Assembly: GCF_016735675.1 (NCBI RefSeq)
Contig: NZ_JAERSG010000003.1
Span: forward strand, 372,001-436,000
Direction of reading: 5' to 3'
From: Nocardioides baculatus
Lineage (GTDB): Bacteria; Actinomycetota; Actinomycetes; Propionibacteriales; Nocardioidaceae
DNA: 64,000 nucleotides
Shown here: piece by piece, positions 25,691 through 34,058 of the stretch
How the letters are laid out: each line of letters starts with the position of its first letter
Position numbering within the stretch: position 1 is the stretch's first letter
Program-made: the position numbers and the translations under genes
The notes under the pieces: generated by a model
The model's input: only the letters and a program-made list of their open reading frames with translations
The model's database searches: none
What the model was told of the DNA's origin: nothing

Positions 25691-27307
25691 TCAGGCCAGC
25701 CCGAGCTCGCGCGTCGAGACCTCGCGCATCTCGACCTTGCGCACCTTGCCGGTGACCGTCATCGGGAACTCCTCGACGACCATCACGTAGCGCGGGATCT
25801 TGTAGTGCGCGAGCCTGCCGTCGGCGTACGCCCGCACGGCAGCCGTGTCGAGCGGCTCGGTGCCCGGACGCATCCGCAGCCACGCGCACAGCTCCTCGCC
25901 GTACTTCGCGTCCGGGACGCCGACGACCTGCACGTCCTCGACGTCGGGGTGCGTGTAGAGGAACTCCTCGATCTCGCGCGGGTAGATGTTCTCGCCGCCG
26001 CGGATCACCATGTCCTTGATCCGGCCGGTGATCCGGACGTAGCCCTCGTCATCCATCACACCGAGGTCCCCGGTGTGCATCCAGCCGTCGGCGTCGACCG
26101 CCTCGGCGGTCTTCTCCTCGTCGTCCCAGTAGCCGAGCATCACCGAGTAGCCGCGGGTGCAGAACTCCCCGGCCTCGCCGCGCGGCAGGGTGTCGCCGCT
26201 GACCGGGTCGATGATCTTGATCTCGAGGTGCGGCGCGACCCGGCCGACCGTGCCGACCTTGCGCTCGAGCGAGTCGTCGGTGCGGGTCTGCGTCGACACC
26301 GGCGACGTCTCCGTCATGCCGTAGGCGATCGTCATCTCGTCGATCCCGGCGTCGATGAGCTTCTTCATCATCTCCTCGGGGCACGGCGAGCCCGCCATGA
26401 TGCCGGTCCGCACGCTGCCCAGGTCGTACGACGTCAGGTCGGGCAGCGCCCACTCGGCGATGAACATCGTCGGCACGCCGTAGAGCGACGTGCACCGCTC
26501 GTCGGACACCGCGCGCAGGGTCAGCGCGGGATCGAAGCCGGCGGCCGGGATCACCATCGTGGCGCCGTGGCTGGTGCACGCGAGGTTGCCCATGACCATC
26601 CCGAAGCAGTGGTAGAAGGGCACCGGGATGCACACCCGGTCCTCCTCGCTGTAGCGGCACGCCTCGCCGACGAGGTAGCCGTTGTTGAGGATGTTGCGGT
26701 GGCTGAGGGTCGCGCCCTTCGGGAAGCCCGTCGTCCCCGAGGTGTACTGGATGTTGATCGGGTCATGCGGGTCGAGCGACGCAGATCGCCGGCGGAGGTC
26801 GTCGTCCGAGACCCCCGACCCGTCGGCCAGGAGCCCGGCCCAGCTGTGCTCGTCGTCGAGGTGGACGACCCGCTCGAGGGCGTCGCTCTGGTCGGCCGTC
26901 TCCTCGATCATCGCGCGGTAGTCGCTGGTCCTGAACGACGTCGCGCTGACCAGCATCCGCATGCCGCTCTGGTTGACGACGTAGGCGAGCTCGTGGGTGC
27001 GGTAGGACGGGTTGACGTTGACCAGCACCGCGCCGACCTTCGCGGTCGCGAGCTGGACGAGCGTCCACTCGGCGCTGTTGGGACCCCAGATCCCGACCCG
27101 GTCGCCCTTGTCGATCCCCGCGCCGATCAGGCCGCGGGCGACGGCGTCGACGTCGCGGTCGAGCTCGGCCCAGGTCCACCGACGACCGCTCGCACACTCC
27201 ACCAGCGCCTCGCGGTCGGCGTACGCCGCCACCGTCCGCTCGAGGTTGGCCCCGATCGTCTCCTCCAGCAGCGCCGGTGTGGTCTCGCCCTGTGCGTAGG
27301 AGTCCAT
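25691..27307 (-). CDS. Acyl-CoA synthetase (AMP-forming)
   Basis: A 538-residue ANL-superfamily ligase activating a fatty or aromatic acid with ATP and CoA. The P-loop-like motif is YTSGTTGFPKG, the A5 motif YGMTETSP, the A8 hinge GRIKDMVIRGGENIYP, and the catalytic Lys lies in MTVTGKVRK. Closest in pattern to mycobacterial FadD35/AcsF-like medium-chain enzymes. ATG at 27307 has TAGGTT 6 nt before it. No beta-oxidation genes are adjacent, so the substrate is open. Confidence 0.9.
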   Translation of the reverse strand: MDSYAQGETTPALLEETIGANLERTVAAYADREALVECASGRRWTWAELDRDVDAVARGLIGAGIDKGDRVGIWGPNSAEWTLVQLATAKVGAVLVNVNPSYRTHELAYVVNQSGMRMLVSATSFRTSDYRAMIEETADQSDALERVVHLDDEHSWAGLLADGSGVSDDDLRRRSASLDPHDPINIQYTSGTTGFPKGATLSHRNILNNGYLVGEACRYSEEDRVCIPVPFYHCFGMVMGNLACTSHGATMVIPAAGFDPALTLRAVSDERCTSLYGVPTMFIAEWALPDLTSYDLGSVRTGIMAGSPCPEEMMKKLIDAGIDEMTIAYGMTETSPVSTQTRTDDSLERKVGTVGRVAPHLEIKIIDPVSGDTLPRGEAGEFCTRGYSVMLGYWDDEEKTAEAVDADGWMHTGDLGVMDDEGYVRITGRIKDMVIRGGENIYPREIEEFLYTHPDVEDVQVVGVPDAKYGEELCAWLRMRPGTEPLDTAAVRAYADGRLAHYKIPRYVMVVEEFPMTVTGKVRKVEMREVSTRELGLA

Positions 27308-27313
27308 CCGGGC

Positions 27314-27319
27314 AACCTA
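27314..27319 (-). promoter_or_regulatory. -10 hexamer of leaderless acyl-CoA synthetase gene
   Basis: TAGGTT on the reverse strand, exactly 6 nt before the ATG at 27307 and within the 44-bp gap after the ABC permease. Confidence 0.6.
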
Positions 27320-27351
27320 GGACGGCGCCGGGCGCGTTGGCTACAGGTTGG

Positions 27352-28158
27352 TCAGGTGAGCAGGAGCTTGTCGAGGCGACGGCGCACGACCATGAGACCG
27401 ATGACGCCCATCACCACGAGGTAGACGACCGACACCGCGGACTCCCACGTGACCACGCCGGTGGTGAGCTCGCGGCACAGCACGACGCCGCGGTAGAGCG
27501 GGGTGGCCTCGACGACCCACCGCAGGACGCTGTCGCCGAAGGCCTCGACCGGGAAGAAGGTCGCCGAGAAGAGGAAGAGCGGCATCTGGGCGAGGGTGAT
27601 CTTGTCGAAGTCCTGCCAGGACTTCATCCACGTCGTCAGCGCCATGCAGACGGCCGAGAAGGCGAACGCGATCAGGATCGCCGCGGGCAGCGCGAGGACC
27701 GCCCACCACGACTCGACGAGCCCCATCGCGAGCATCACGACGAGGAAGGCCGCGGAGTAGACCGAGCCGCGGATCAGGCCCCAGGCGATCTCGCCGCGCG
27801 CGATGTCACCGGTCGTCAGCGGCGTCGCGAGCATCTGGTCGTAGAGCTTTTCGTACTTCAGCTTGAAGAACACGTTGAACGTCGAGTCGAGCAGCGCGCC
27901 GTTGAAGGCCGACGTGGCCAGCATCGCCGGCGCGACGAACGCGGCGTAGGACACCTGCTCGCCGTGGAACTCGAAGCTGTCGATGAGCTGGCCGACGCCG
28001 ACGCCGATCGAGAAGAGGTAGAGCACGGGCTCGAGGAAGCCCGTGAGGAAGAGCTTCCACGCGGACTTGTAGACGATGAAGTTGCGCAGCACGAGCAGCC
28101 GTGTGGCGTGCACCGGAGTCATCGGCGCGGGGATCGCGACCTGGTCGAGAGCGGCCAT
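27352..28158 (-). CDS. ABC-2 type permease, second subunit
   Basis: A 268-residue ABC-2 (DrrB/NodJ-like) membrane subunit with six hydrophobic segments; motifs such as EKLYDQMLATPLTTGDI and FFPVEAFGDSVLRWV are characteristic of NodJ/DrrB. It follows a different permease by a one-base overlap, suggesting that the exporter is a heterodimer. ATG at 28158. The substrate (drug, polysaccharide or lipid) is not deducible. Confidence 0.88.
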   Translation of the reverse strand: MAALDQVAIPAPMTPVHATRLLVLRNFIVYKSAWKLFLTGFLEPVLYLFSIGVGVGQLIDSFEFHGEQVSYAAFVAPAMLATSAFNGALLDSTFNVFFKLKYEKLYDQMLATPLTTGDIARGEIAWGLIRGSVYSAAFLVVMLAMGLVESWWAVLALPAAILIAFAFSAVCMALTTWMKSWQDFDKITLAQMPLFLFSATFFPVEAFGDSVLRWVVEATPLYRGVVLCRELTTGVVTWESAVSVVYLVVMGVIGLMVVRRRLDKLLLT

Positions 28159-28982
28159 CAGACCTCCAGTCGCTTGTCGAGGCCCGTGACGGCCCAGCGC
28201 CACCCGACCAGGCTGAGGACGACCAGCACCGCCAGGTTGACGGCGGCGAGCGACCAGTCGACGGTGTCGAGGCAGAACATCCGCGACAGCGAGACGCCGT
28301 GCCACAGCGGCGTCAGCCGCGCGACCCACTCGAGCACCGGCCCGAGGTTGGCGATCGGGAAGAACGCACCCGAGAAGAGGGTCAGCGGCAGCACCCCGAG
28401 CCGGAAGATCAGCCCGAAGCCCTCCTCGGACTTCAGCCTCGCGGAGACACCGAAGGTCAGCAGTGCGAAGGCGGTCCCGACGAGTACCTGTGCGAGCCAG
28501 GCGAGCACCGGACCCCACCAGCTCTCGAAGACCCCGAAGGGCGCCAGCACGAGCATGAAGACCGCGCAGGCGGAGGCGATGCGGAAGACGACGAAGGCGA
28601 TGAAGGCGTTGACCAGGTCACGCACCGCCAGCGGTGTCGCGAGCTGGGCGAAGAAGGTCTTGTGCCACTTGATGGCGCCCATGACGGGGTACGTCGACTC
28701 GCTGACCGCGATCTGCATCGCGTGCGCCGCGACCAGGCCGGGGACGATGAAGGCGAGGTAGGAGGTCGCCCCCTCGAGCCTGCTGGGGTCGCCGTCGATG
28801 AAGCCGCCGAGCAGCACGCCCATCGCGACGACGTAGAACAGCGGGGCAGCGAAGGAGCCGATCACTCCCCCGCGCCAGGTGCGCTTGTAGACGGTCAGCC
28901 AGTAGTCGTACTGGCGGGCCATCCCCTCCCACGCGGAGAGGGTGCCGGTGGGTCGCGTCGACTGCGTCGTGGCGGTCGCCAT
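28158..28982 (-). CDS. ABC-2 type permease, first subunit
   Basis: A 274-residue ABC-2 membrane protein. It shares the ATPL(A/T)-x-(R/G)D(L/I) and FPI/FPV-AN-LG signatures with the second subunit (here LATPLAVRDLVNAF and FFPIANLGPVLEWV), showing the two are paralogues. ATG overlaps the ATPase stop by one base. Six membrane segments are apparent after a cytoplasmic N-terminus. Confidence 0.88.
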   Translation of the reverse strand: MATATTQSTRPTGTLSAWEGMARQYDYWLTVYKRTWRGGVIGSFAAPLFYVVAMGVLLGGFIDGDPSRLEGATSYLAFIVPGLVAAHAMQIAVSESTYPVMGAIKWHKTFFAQLATPLAVRDLVNAFIAFVVFRIASACAVFMLVLAPFGVFESWWGPVLAWLAQVLVGTAFALLTFGVSARLKSEEGFGLIFRLGVLPLTLFSGAFFPIANLGPVLEWVARLTPLWHGVSLSRMFCLDTVDWSLAAVNLAVLVVLSLVGWRWAVTGLDKRLEV

Positions 28983-29908
28983 CAGTCGGCCAGGCTCCGG
29001 CCGGTGAGGCGCAGGAACACGTCCTCGAGCGTCGAGCGGCGTACGAGCGTCGCGATGGGCTGCAGGCCGCGGTCGATGACGGCGGTGACGACGTCCTCGC
29101 CCCGGTCGCTGTAGACGAGCAGCCGGTCGGGCAACACCTCGACGCGGTCGCCGAGGTCCTCGACCTTCTCGGCGAGCGCCTCGTGCTCGCCGACGCCGAA
29201 GCGCAGCTCGGCGACCTCACGGGTCGAGTGGGCCTCGATCAGCTCGCGCGGCGAGCCCTCGGCGGCGATCACGCCCTTGTCCATCACCACGAGGCGGTCG
29301 CACAGCTGCTCGGCCTCGTCCATGTAGTGGGTGGTGATCACGAGGGTCACGCCCGCCTGCTTGAGACGGAAGAGCTGGTCCCACAGCACGTGCCGCGCCT
29401 GCGGGTCGAGGCCCGTCGTCGGCTCGTCGAGCAGCAGCAGGTCGGGGTTGTTGATCAGGCTGCGGGCGATCGTCAGGCGACGCTTCATGCCGCCGGACAG
29501 GTCCTCGACCTTGGACTTCGCCTTCTCGGTGATCTGGGCGAACTCGAGCAGCTCGTTGGCCCGGTCGCGGCAGGTGGCGCGGTCGATCCCGAAGTAGCGG
29601 CCGTAGATGTAGAGGTTGTCGAAGACGTTGAGCTCGTTGTCGAGCGTGTCCTCCTGGGGGCAGACGCCCAGCCGGCCGCGGATCGCGGGGCCGTCGGTGG
29701 CCGGGTCCATGCCGAGGATCCGCAGCTCACCCGAGGTCACGGGGCTGACCGAGGCGATCATCCGCATCGTGCTCGACTTGCCGGCACCGTTGGGACCGAG
29801 GAAGCCGAACGCCTCGCCCTTGCGGACGTCGACGTCGATGCCCTTCACCGCCTCGAAGTCCCCGAAGGACTTCCGCAGTCCGCGCGCCGAGATCATGGAT
29901 TGCGTCAC
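28982..29908 (-). CDS. ABC transporter ATP-binding protein, NodI/DrrA type
   Basis: A 308-residue ATPase. Walker A is GPNGAGKSS, the Q-loop PQEDTLD, signature LSGGMKRRL, Walker B LLLLDEPTTGLD and the H-switch ITTHYMDEAE; a C-terminal about 80-residue DrrA-type regulatory tail follows. MDEAEQLCDRLVVMD is typical of NodI/DrrA drug or Nod-factor exporters. GTG start at 29908 is preceded at 8 nt by TAGGGT; an ATG four codons on is a possible alternative. Confidence 0.93.
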   Translation of the reverse strand: MTQSMISARGLRKSFGDFEAVKGIDVDVRKGEAFGFLGPNGAGKSSTMRMIASVSPVTSGELRILGMDPATDGPAIRGRLGVCPQEDTLDNELNVFDNLYIYGRYFGIDRATCRDRANELLEFAQITEKAKSKVEDLSGGMKRRLTIARSLINNPDLLLLDEPTTGLDPQARHVLWDQLFRLKQAGVTLVITTHYMDEAEQLCDRLVVMDKGVIAAEGSPRELIEAHSTREVAELRFGVGEHEALAEKVEDLGDRVEVLPDRLLVYSDRGEDVVTAVIDRGLQPIATLVRRSTLEDVFLRLTGRSLAD

Positions 29909-29952
29909 AGCCGATGACCCTAGATCAGCCTGACGACAACCGGCGAACTTCT

Positions 29953-31107
29953 TCAGCCATCGCTCGCCGGCGTCAGCCGCAGGAGACGCCCGGCGCCCTC
30001 GTCCTCCAGCAGCCAGATCGCGCCGTCGGGACCCTCCTCGACCGCGCGGATCCGCTCGCCCAGGTCGAAGACCTCGGACCCGCCGGCGGTCGTGCCGTCG
30101 AGGTCGACCCTCACCAGCGCCTCGCCGGACAGCGCTCCGAGGAACGCGTCGCCCTCCCAGTCGGCGAAGAGGTCGCCGCCGTAGATCATCAGGCTGCCGG
30201 GCGAGATGCTCGGGTTCCACGACGTCACCGGTGCCGCGAACCCGTCGCCCTCGGCGTGGTCGGGGATCTCGCCGCCGCCGTAGTCGCTGCCGTTGGACAC
30301 CTCGGGCCAGCCGTAGTTGGAGCCCGCCTCGACGAGGTTGAGCTCGTCGCCTCCCTCGGGACCCATCTCGGAGGACCACAGCGCCCCGTCGGGAGTGAAC
30401 TCCAGGCCGAGCGGGTTGCGGTGGCCCCACGTCCAGATCTCCGCGGTGACCCCGCCCTCGTCCGCCAGCGGGTTGCCCGGCGCAGGCTCGCCGTCGGGCG
30501 TCAGCCGCACGATCGTGCCGAGGGTGTTGGAGGTGTCCTGCGCGGGCTCGCCCTGCTGGCGTTCGCCGGAGGAGACGAACAGGTGCTCGCCGTCCGGGGA
30601 GAACGCCAGCCGGTGGCTCAGGTGGCCGTCACCACTGGTCTTCGGCGTCTGGCGCCAGATCACCTCGAGACCGTCGAGACGCGGAGCACCGTCGTCCGTG
30701 ACGAGCGTGGCCCGGCCGACCACCGCCCCGATGCCGCCGTCGCCCTCCTCGGCCCAGCTGAGGTAGACGGTGCCGTCCTCGTCGTACGTCGGTCCCGGCA
30801 GCACGTCGCCCAGGCCGGCCTGCCCGCTGTCGACCACCTCCGGCACTCCGGCGACCTCCACGCGCTCCCCGCTGTCCGAGTCGCGAAGGTGGAGCACCCC
30901 GCTCCGCTCGGTCACCAGCAGGTCGCCGTCGGGCAGGAACGCCATCGCCCACGGCTCGTCGAAGCGGTCGAGCTCCTCGACCTCGAACGGCCAGTCCCGG
31001 TCCCCTGCGCCGGTCGCGGGGCCGAGCGCCCCTGAGGAAGCACTGTCGGCGCACCCGGCCGTCAGCGCGGCGACGACGCCGGCGAGCAGGAGCGACGCGG
31101 ACTTCAT
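29953..31107 (-). CDS. PQQ-dependent aldose dehydrogenase-like lipoprotein
   Basis: A 384-residue six-bladed beta-propeller of the soluble glucose dehydrogenase (GSDH)/YliI family. A lipoprotein signal ends in LTAGC (Cys19). Family motifs are RFDEPWAMAFLPDGDLLVTER, GGDGHLSHRL-like DGHLSHRLAFSPDG with the catalytic His, and GHRNPLGLEF. It would oxidise aldoses outside the membrane using PQQ; no pqq genes are visible, so the cofactor may be imported or the activity different. Codirectional with, and 44 bp upstream of, the ABC genes. Confidence 0.88.
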   Translation of the reverse strand: MKSASLLLAGVVAALTAGCADSASSGALGPATGAGDRDWPFEVEELDRFDEPWAMAFLPDGDLLVTERSGVLHLRDSDSGERVEVAGVPEVVDSGQAGLGDVLPGPTYDEDGTVYLSWAEEGDGGIGAVVGRATLVTDDGAPRLDGLEVIWRQTPKTSGDGHLSHRLAFSPDGEHLFVSSGERQQGEPAQDTSNTLGTIVRLTPDGEPAPGNPLADEGGVTAEIWTWGHRNPLGLEFTPDGALWSSEMGPEGGDELNLVEAGSNYGWPEVSNGSDYGGGEIPDHAEGDGFAAPVTSWNPSISPGSLMIYGGDLFADWEGDAFLGALSGEALVRVDLDGTTAGGSEVFDLGERIRAVEEGPDGAIWLLEDEGAGRLLRLTPASDG

Positions 31108-31175
31108 GGCTCCATGGTGCGCGACGGCGCCAACCCGTCGGCCGCGATCTGGGAGGCGCCCGGTAGGAAGGAGGC

Positions 31176-32078
31176 ATGCGCATCTTCCTCACCGGCGGCA
31201 GCGGCAAGGCCGGCCGGCACGTCGCCCCCTACCTCGCCGAGCAGGGCCACCAGGTCACCAACGCCGACCTCGTACCCCTCGACCACCCCGACGTCAACGA
31301 CCTCCGGGTCGACCTCACCGACGCCGGCGAGGTCTACTCCGCGCTCGCCGGGCTGGCGACGTTCGACGAGCTCGACCTGCCCGAGAAGCCGACCTACGAC
31401 GCCGTCGTGCACCTCGCCGCGATCCCGGCGATCCTCAAGCAGGCGGACTCCGCGACCTACGCGATCAACGTCCTCAGCACCTACCACGTCCTCGAGGCGG
31501 CGACCCGCCTCGGCATCCCGAAGGTCGTCTTCGCCTCGTCCGAGACGACCTACGGCATCTGCTTCGCGCAGGGCGAGCGCAAGCCGCTCTACGTGCCCGT
31601 CGACGAGGAGCACCCGACCGTCCCGGAGGACTCCTACGCCATGTCCAAGGTGGCGGGCGAGGTGACGGCGCGGTCGTTCCACGCGCGCTCCGGCGCCGAC
31701 ATCTACGGCCTGCGCATCAACAACGTCATCGAGCCCCACGAGTACGCCGAGATGTTCCCCGACTTCCTCGCCGACCCGGCGCTGCGTCGCCGCAACATCT
31801 TCGCCTACATCGACGTCCGCGACCTCGGGCACATGATCCAGCGCTGCCTGGAGACCGACGGCCTGGGCTTCGAGGTGTTCAACGTCGCCAACCCCGACAT
31901 GTCGGTGGCCGCGACGACCGACGAGGTCATCGAGCGGTTCTACGACGGGGTCGAGGTGCGGCGGGAGATGGGACGCGACGAGACGTTCTTCGCCATCGAC
32001 AAGGCCCGCGAGCTGGTCGGCTTCGACCCGCAGCACTCCTGGCGCGACGTGCTCGACGACCCGCGCCGCGACGCCTGA
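31176..32078 (+). CDS. NAD-dependent epimerase/dehydratase
   Basis: A 300-residue extended SDR. The dinucleotide-binding motif is TGGSGKAGRHV near the N-terminus, the catalytic triad has Ser in SSETTYG and Tyr-x3-Lys as YAMSKVAGE, and a sugar-nucleotide-type C-terminus is present. It resembles GalE/UDP-sugar epimerases, but the short substrate domain prevents naming a substrate. AAGGAGG stands only one base before the ATG; TAGGAA lies 6 nt before it, so initiation could be leaderless. Confidence 0.88.
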   Translation: MRIFLTGGSGKAGRHVAPYLAEQGHQVTNADLVPLDHPDVNDLRVDLTDAGEVYSALAGLATFDELDLPEKPTYDAVVHLAAIPAILKQADSATYAINVLSTYHVLEAATRLGIPKVVFASSETTYGICFAQGERKPLYVPVDEEHPTVPEDSYAMSKVAGEVTARSFHARSGADIYGLRINNVIEPHEYAEMFPDFLADPALRRRNIFAYIDVRDLGHMIQRCLETDGLGFEVFNVANPDMSVAATTDEVIERFYDGVEVRREMGRDETFFAIDKARELVGFDPQHSWRDVLDDPRRDA

Positions 32079-32091
32079 GCCACGGCCGGGG

Positions 32092-32985
32092 TCAGCGCAC
32101 CCCGGCCTGCCCGAGCGCAGCGGCGATGGCCGCGACGTGACCGGGCGTCGACCCGCAGCACCCGCCGACGAGGTCGATGCCGAGGTCGGCGAGCCGCGTC
32201 GCGTGGGCCGCCATGTCCTCCGCGCTGGCGTCGTACTCGAAGTGGTCGCCCACCACCTGCGGGAGACCGGCGTTGGACTGGGCGACCAACAGCAGGCCGT
32301 CGGGCCGCGCGGCCACCATCTCGGCGGCGATGACCTCCATCTCCTCGGGACCGCGACCGCAGTTGGCGCCGACCGCGTCGGCACCGGCTGCCGCGAGGTG
32401 GGTCACGGCGTCGCCGGGCCGCACCCCCATCATCGTGCGGAGGTTGGTGTCGAAGCTCATCGTGACGACGATCGGGAGGTCGGGCGCCACCTCGCGGGCC
32501 GCGGCGAGCGCGGCGTCCGCCTCGGCGAGGTCGCTGAGCGTCTCGACGAGGACGAGGTCGATGCCGCCCTCGACCAGGGCCACGACCTGCTCGGCGAAGA
32601 GGGCCTGGGTCTCCTCCGGGGTCAGGGTCCCGAGCGGCGCCATCAGCTCGCCGGTCGGTCCGAGGTCGCCGGCCACGAGCAGGCCCCGTCCGTCGGCGAC
32701 GGAGCGCGCGATCCGGGCGGCGTTGCGGTTCACCTCGGCGAGCCGGTCGCCGAGGCCGTGCATGTCGAGACGGGGACGGGTGCCGCCGAAGGTGTTGGTG
32801 GTGAGCACGCGCGAGCCCGCGTCGGCGTACGCCGTGTGCGCGGCGCGGACCGCGTCCTGGTTCTCCAGGTTCCAGAGCTCGCCGGGGTGGCCGTCCTCGA
32901 GTCCGCTGTCCTGGAGGAGGGTGCCCATGGCGCCGTCGAGGAGCACCGGCCGGTGGTCGCCGAGGAGCGCGGCGAGGCGGTTCAC
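32092..32985 (-). CDS. Homocysteine S-methyltransferase family
   Basis: A 297-residue BMT/Hcy-methyltransferase barrel. The three zinc ligands are visible: Cys in GANCGRGPEEM and the pair in GGCCGSTPGH. LLDGAMGTLLQD marks the N-terminus. It transfers a methyl group from S-methylmethionine, betaine or a methyl-carrier to homocysteine. There is no folate or cobalamin domain. GTG start at 32985 overlaps the stop of the small upstream gene (GTGA). Confidence 0.9.
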   Translation of the reverse strand: MNRLAALLGDHRPVLLDGAMGTLLQDSGLEDGHPGELWNLENQDAVRAAHTAYADAGSRVLTTNTFGGTRPRLDMHGLGDRLAEVNRNAARIARSVADGRGLLVAGDLGPTGELMAPLGTLTPEETQALFAEQVVALVEGGIDLVLVETLSDLAEADAALAAAREVAPDLPIVVTMSFDTNLRTMMGVRPGDAVTHLAAAGADAVGANCGRGPEEMEVIAAEMVAARPDGLLLVAQSNAGLPQVVGDHFEYDASAEDMAAHATRLADLGIDLVGGCCGSTPGHVAAIAAALGQAGVR

Positions 32986-33275
32986 GAGGTCAGCCCGTCG
33001 AGGTAGCCGGCGATCCGCTCGGCCGGCCACTCGCGGTCGAGCTCGGCGGCCACGCGGTCGAGCACCTCGGCCGGCGAGCCGTCGGCCTCGGCCCACGGCG
33101 AGCGCTCCCAGCCCTCCAGGTAGTCGGTCGCACCGGTGTCGCCGAGCCGCATCGCGGCCTCGTCGATCGCCTCCTGGAACCTCGCGGCGAGCTGCACCTT
33201 CGCGGTCTCGTCGCCCGACCGGGCCGCGACCATCGACGGCAGCTCGCGCCACCGCGTCACCTGGAACTCCGTCAT
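32982..33275 (-). CDS. Small partner protein (Virulence_fact family)
   Basis: A 97-residue protein with DEAAMRLGDTGATDYLEGW and ERIAGYLDGL, matching the PF13769 family that is misleadingly named virulence factor. Such proteins commonly sit directly before a homocysteine or methylfolate methyltransferase gene, as here with a 4-nt overlap. The role is unknown. The ATG has TAGGCT 6 nt upstream on the reverse strand. Confidence 0.8.
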   Translation of the reverse strand: MTEFQVTRWRELPSMVAARSGDETAKVQLAARFQEAIDEAAMRLGDTGATDYLEGWERSPWAEADGSPAEVLDRVAAELDREWPAERIAGYLDGLTS

Positions 33276-33281
33276 GGCACG

Positions 33282-33287
33282 AGCCTA
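33282..33287 (-). promoter_or_regulatory. -10 hexamer of leaderless PF13769 gene
   Basis: TAGGCT on the reverse strand, 6 nt before the ATG at 33275. It pairs with a forward leaderless promoter 21 bp away. Confidence 0.6.
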
Positions 33288-33307
33288 GGCGGCGAGGCCC
33301 GCGTGCC

Positions 33308-33313
33308 TACGCT
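33308..33313 (+). promoter_or_regulatory. -10 hexamer of leaderless DUF2071 gene
   Basis: TACGCT lies 6 nt before the GTG at 33320, supporting that unusual start. Confidence 0.6.
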
Positions 33314-33319
33314 TGTCCA

Positions 33320-34057
33320 GTGATCGAGCCGGTGTCTCCCGAAGCCCCGCAGCTGCGGGGTCGCGTGCTGATGAGCCAGGACTGGCGAGACGTCACCTTC
33401 CTGCACTGGGCGGTCGATCCGGCCCTGGTCGCGGACCGGATGCCTGCGGGCGTGCGCCCCGACGTGCTCGAGGGCCGCACCTACGTCGGTCTCATCCCCT
33501 TCCGCATGGTGGACGCCGGTTTCGGTCGCGGTCCGGGCATCCCCTGGGCCGGGACGTTCCTGGAGACCAACGTGCGCCTCTACTCCGTCGACGACACCGG
33601 TCGCCGCGGCATCGTCTTCCTGAGCCTCGACACCGACCGGGCGCTCGTCGTCGCCGGCGCCCGCGCGGGATTCGGCGTTCCCTACCGCTGGGCGCGGATG
33701 CGGCACCGATCGGCGGGAGGCGAGCACACGTACGACGCGCGACTGCGCTGGCCGGGCACGCGTGCGTCGAGCCACGTCGTCGTACGCCCCGGCGCTGCCC
33801 GCGAGCCCACCGAGCTCGACCACTTCCTGAGCGCCCGCTGGGGCCTGCACACGCGGTGGGGCGGCCGCACGCTCTACGTCCCCAACCACCACGAGCCGTG
33901 GCCGGTGCACGACGCGGAGGTCGTGGCGCTCGAGGACGGGCTGATGGCGTCGGTCGGGCTCCCCGGCCTCGCCGACCGCGCCCCTGACCACGTCGGTTTC
34001 AGTCCCGGGGTGCACACCGACTTCGGGTTCCCTGTGGACGCTCGCCGCCCACGGTGA
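33320..34057 (+). CDS. DUF2071 (YqjF-like) protein
   Basis: A 245-residue DUF2071 protein, recognised by SQDWRDVTFLHWAVDPALV near residue 20, YVGLIPFRMVDAGF, the F-E-T-N-VRLY strand (TFLETNVRLYSVDD) and the C-terminal FSPGVHTDFGFP. The fold is acetoacetate-decarboxylase-like; function is unknown. GTG start fixed by the TACGCT hexamer. It converges with the AAA+ gene, with one base between the two stop codons. Confidence 0.87.
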   Translation: MIEPVSPEAPQLRGRVLMSQDWRDVTFLHWAVDPALVADRMPAGVRPDVLEGRTYVGLIPFRMVDAGFGRGPGIPWAGTFLETNVRLYSVDDTGRRGIVFLSLDTDRALVVAGARAGFGVPYRWARMRHRSAGGEHTYDARLRWPGTRASSHVVVRPGAAREPTELDHFLSARWGLHTRWGGRTLYVPNHHEPWPVHDAEVVALEDGLMASVGLPGLADRAPDHVGFSPGVHTDFGFPVDARRPR

Positions 34058-34058
34058 G

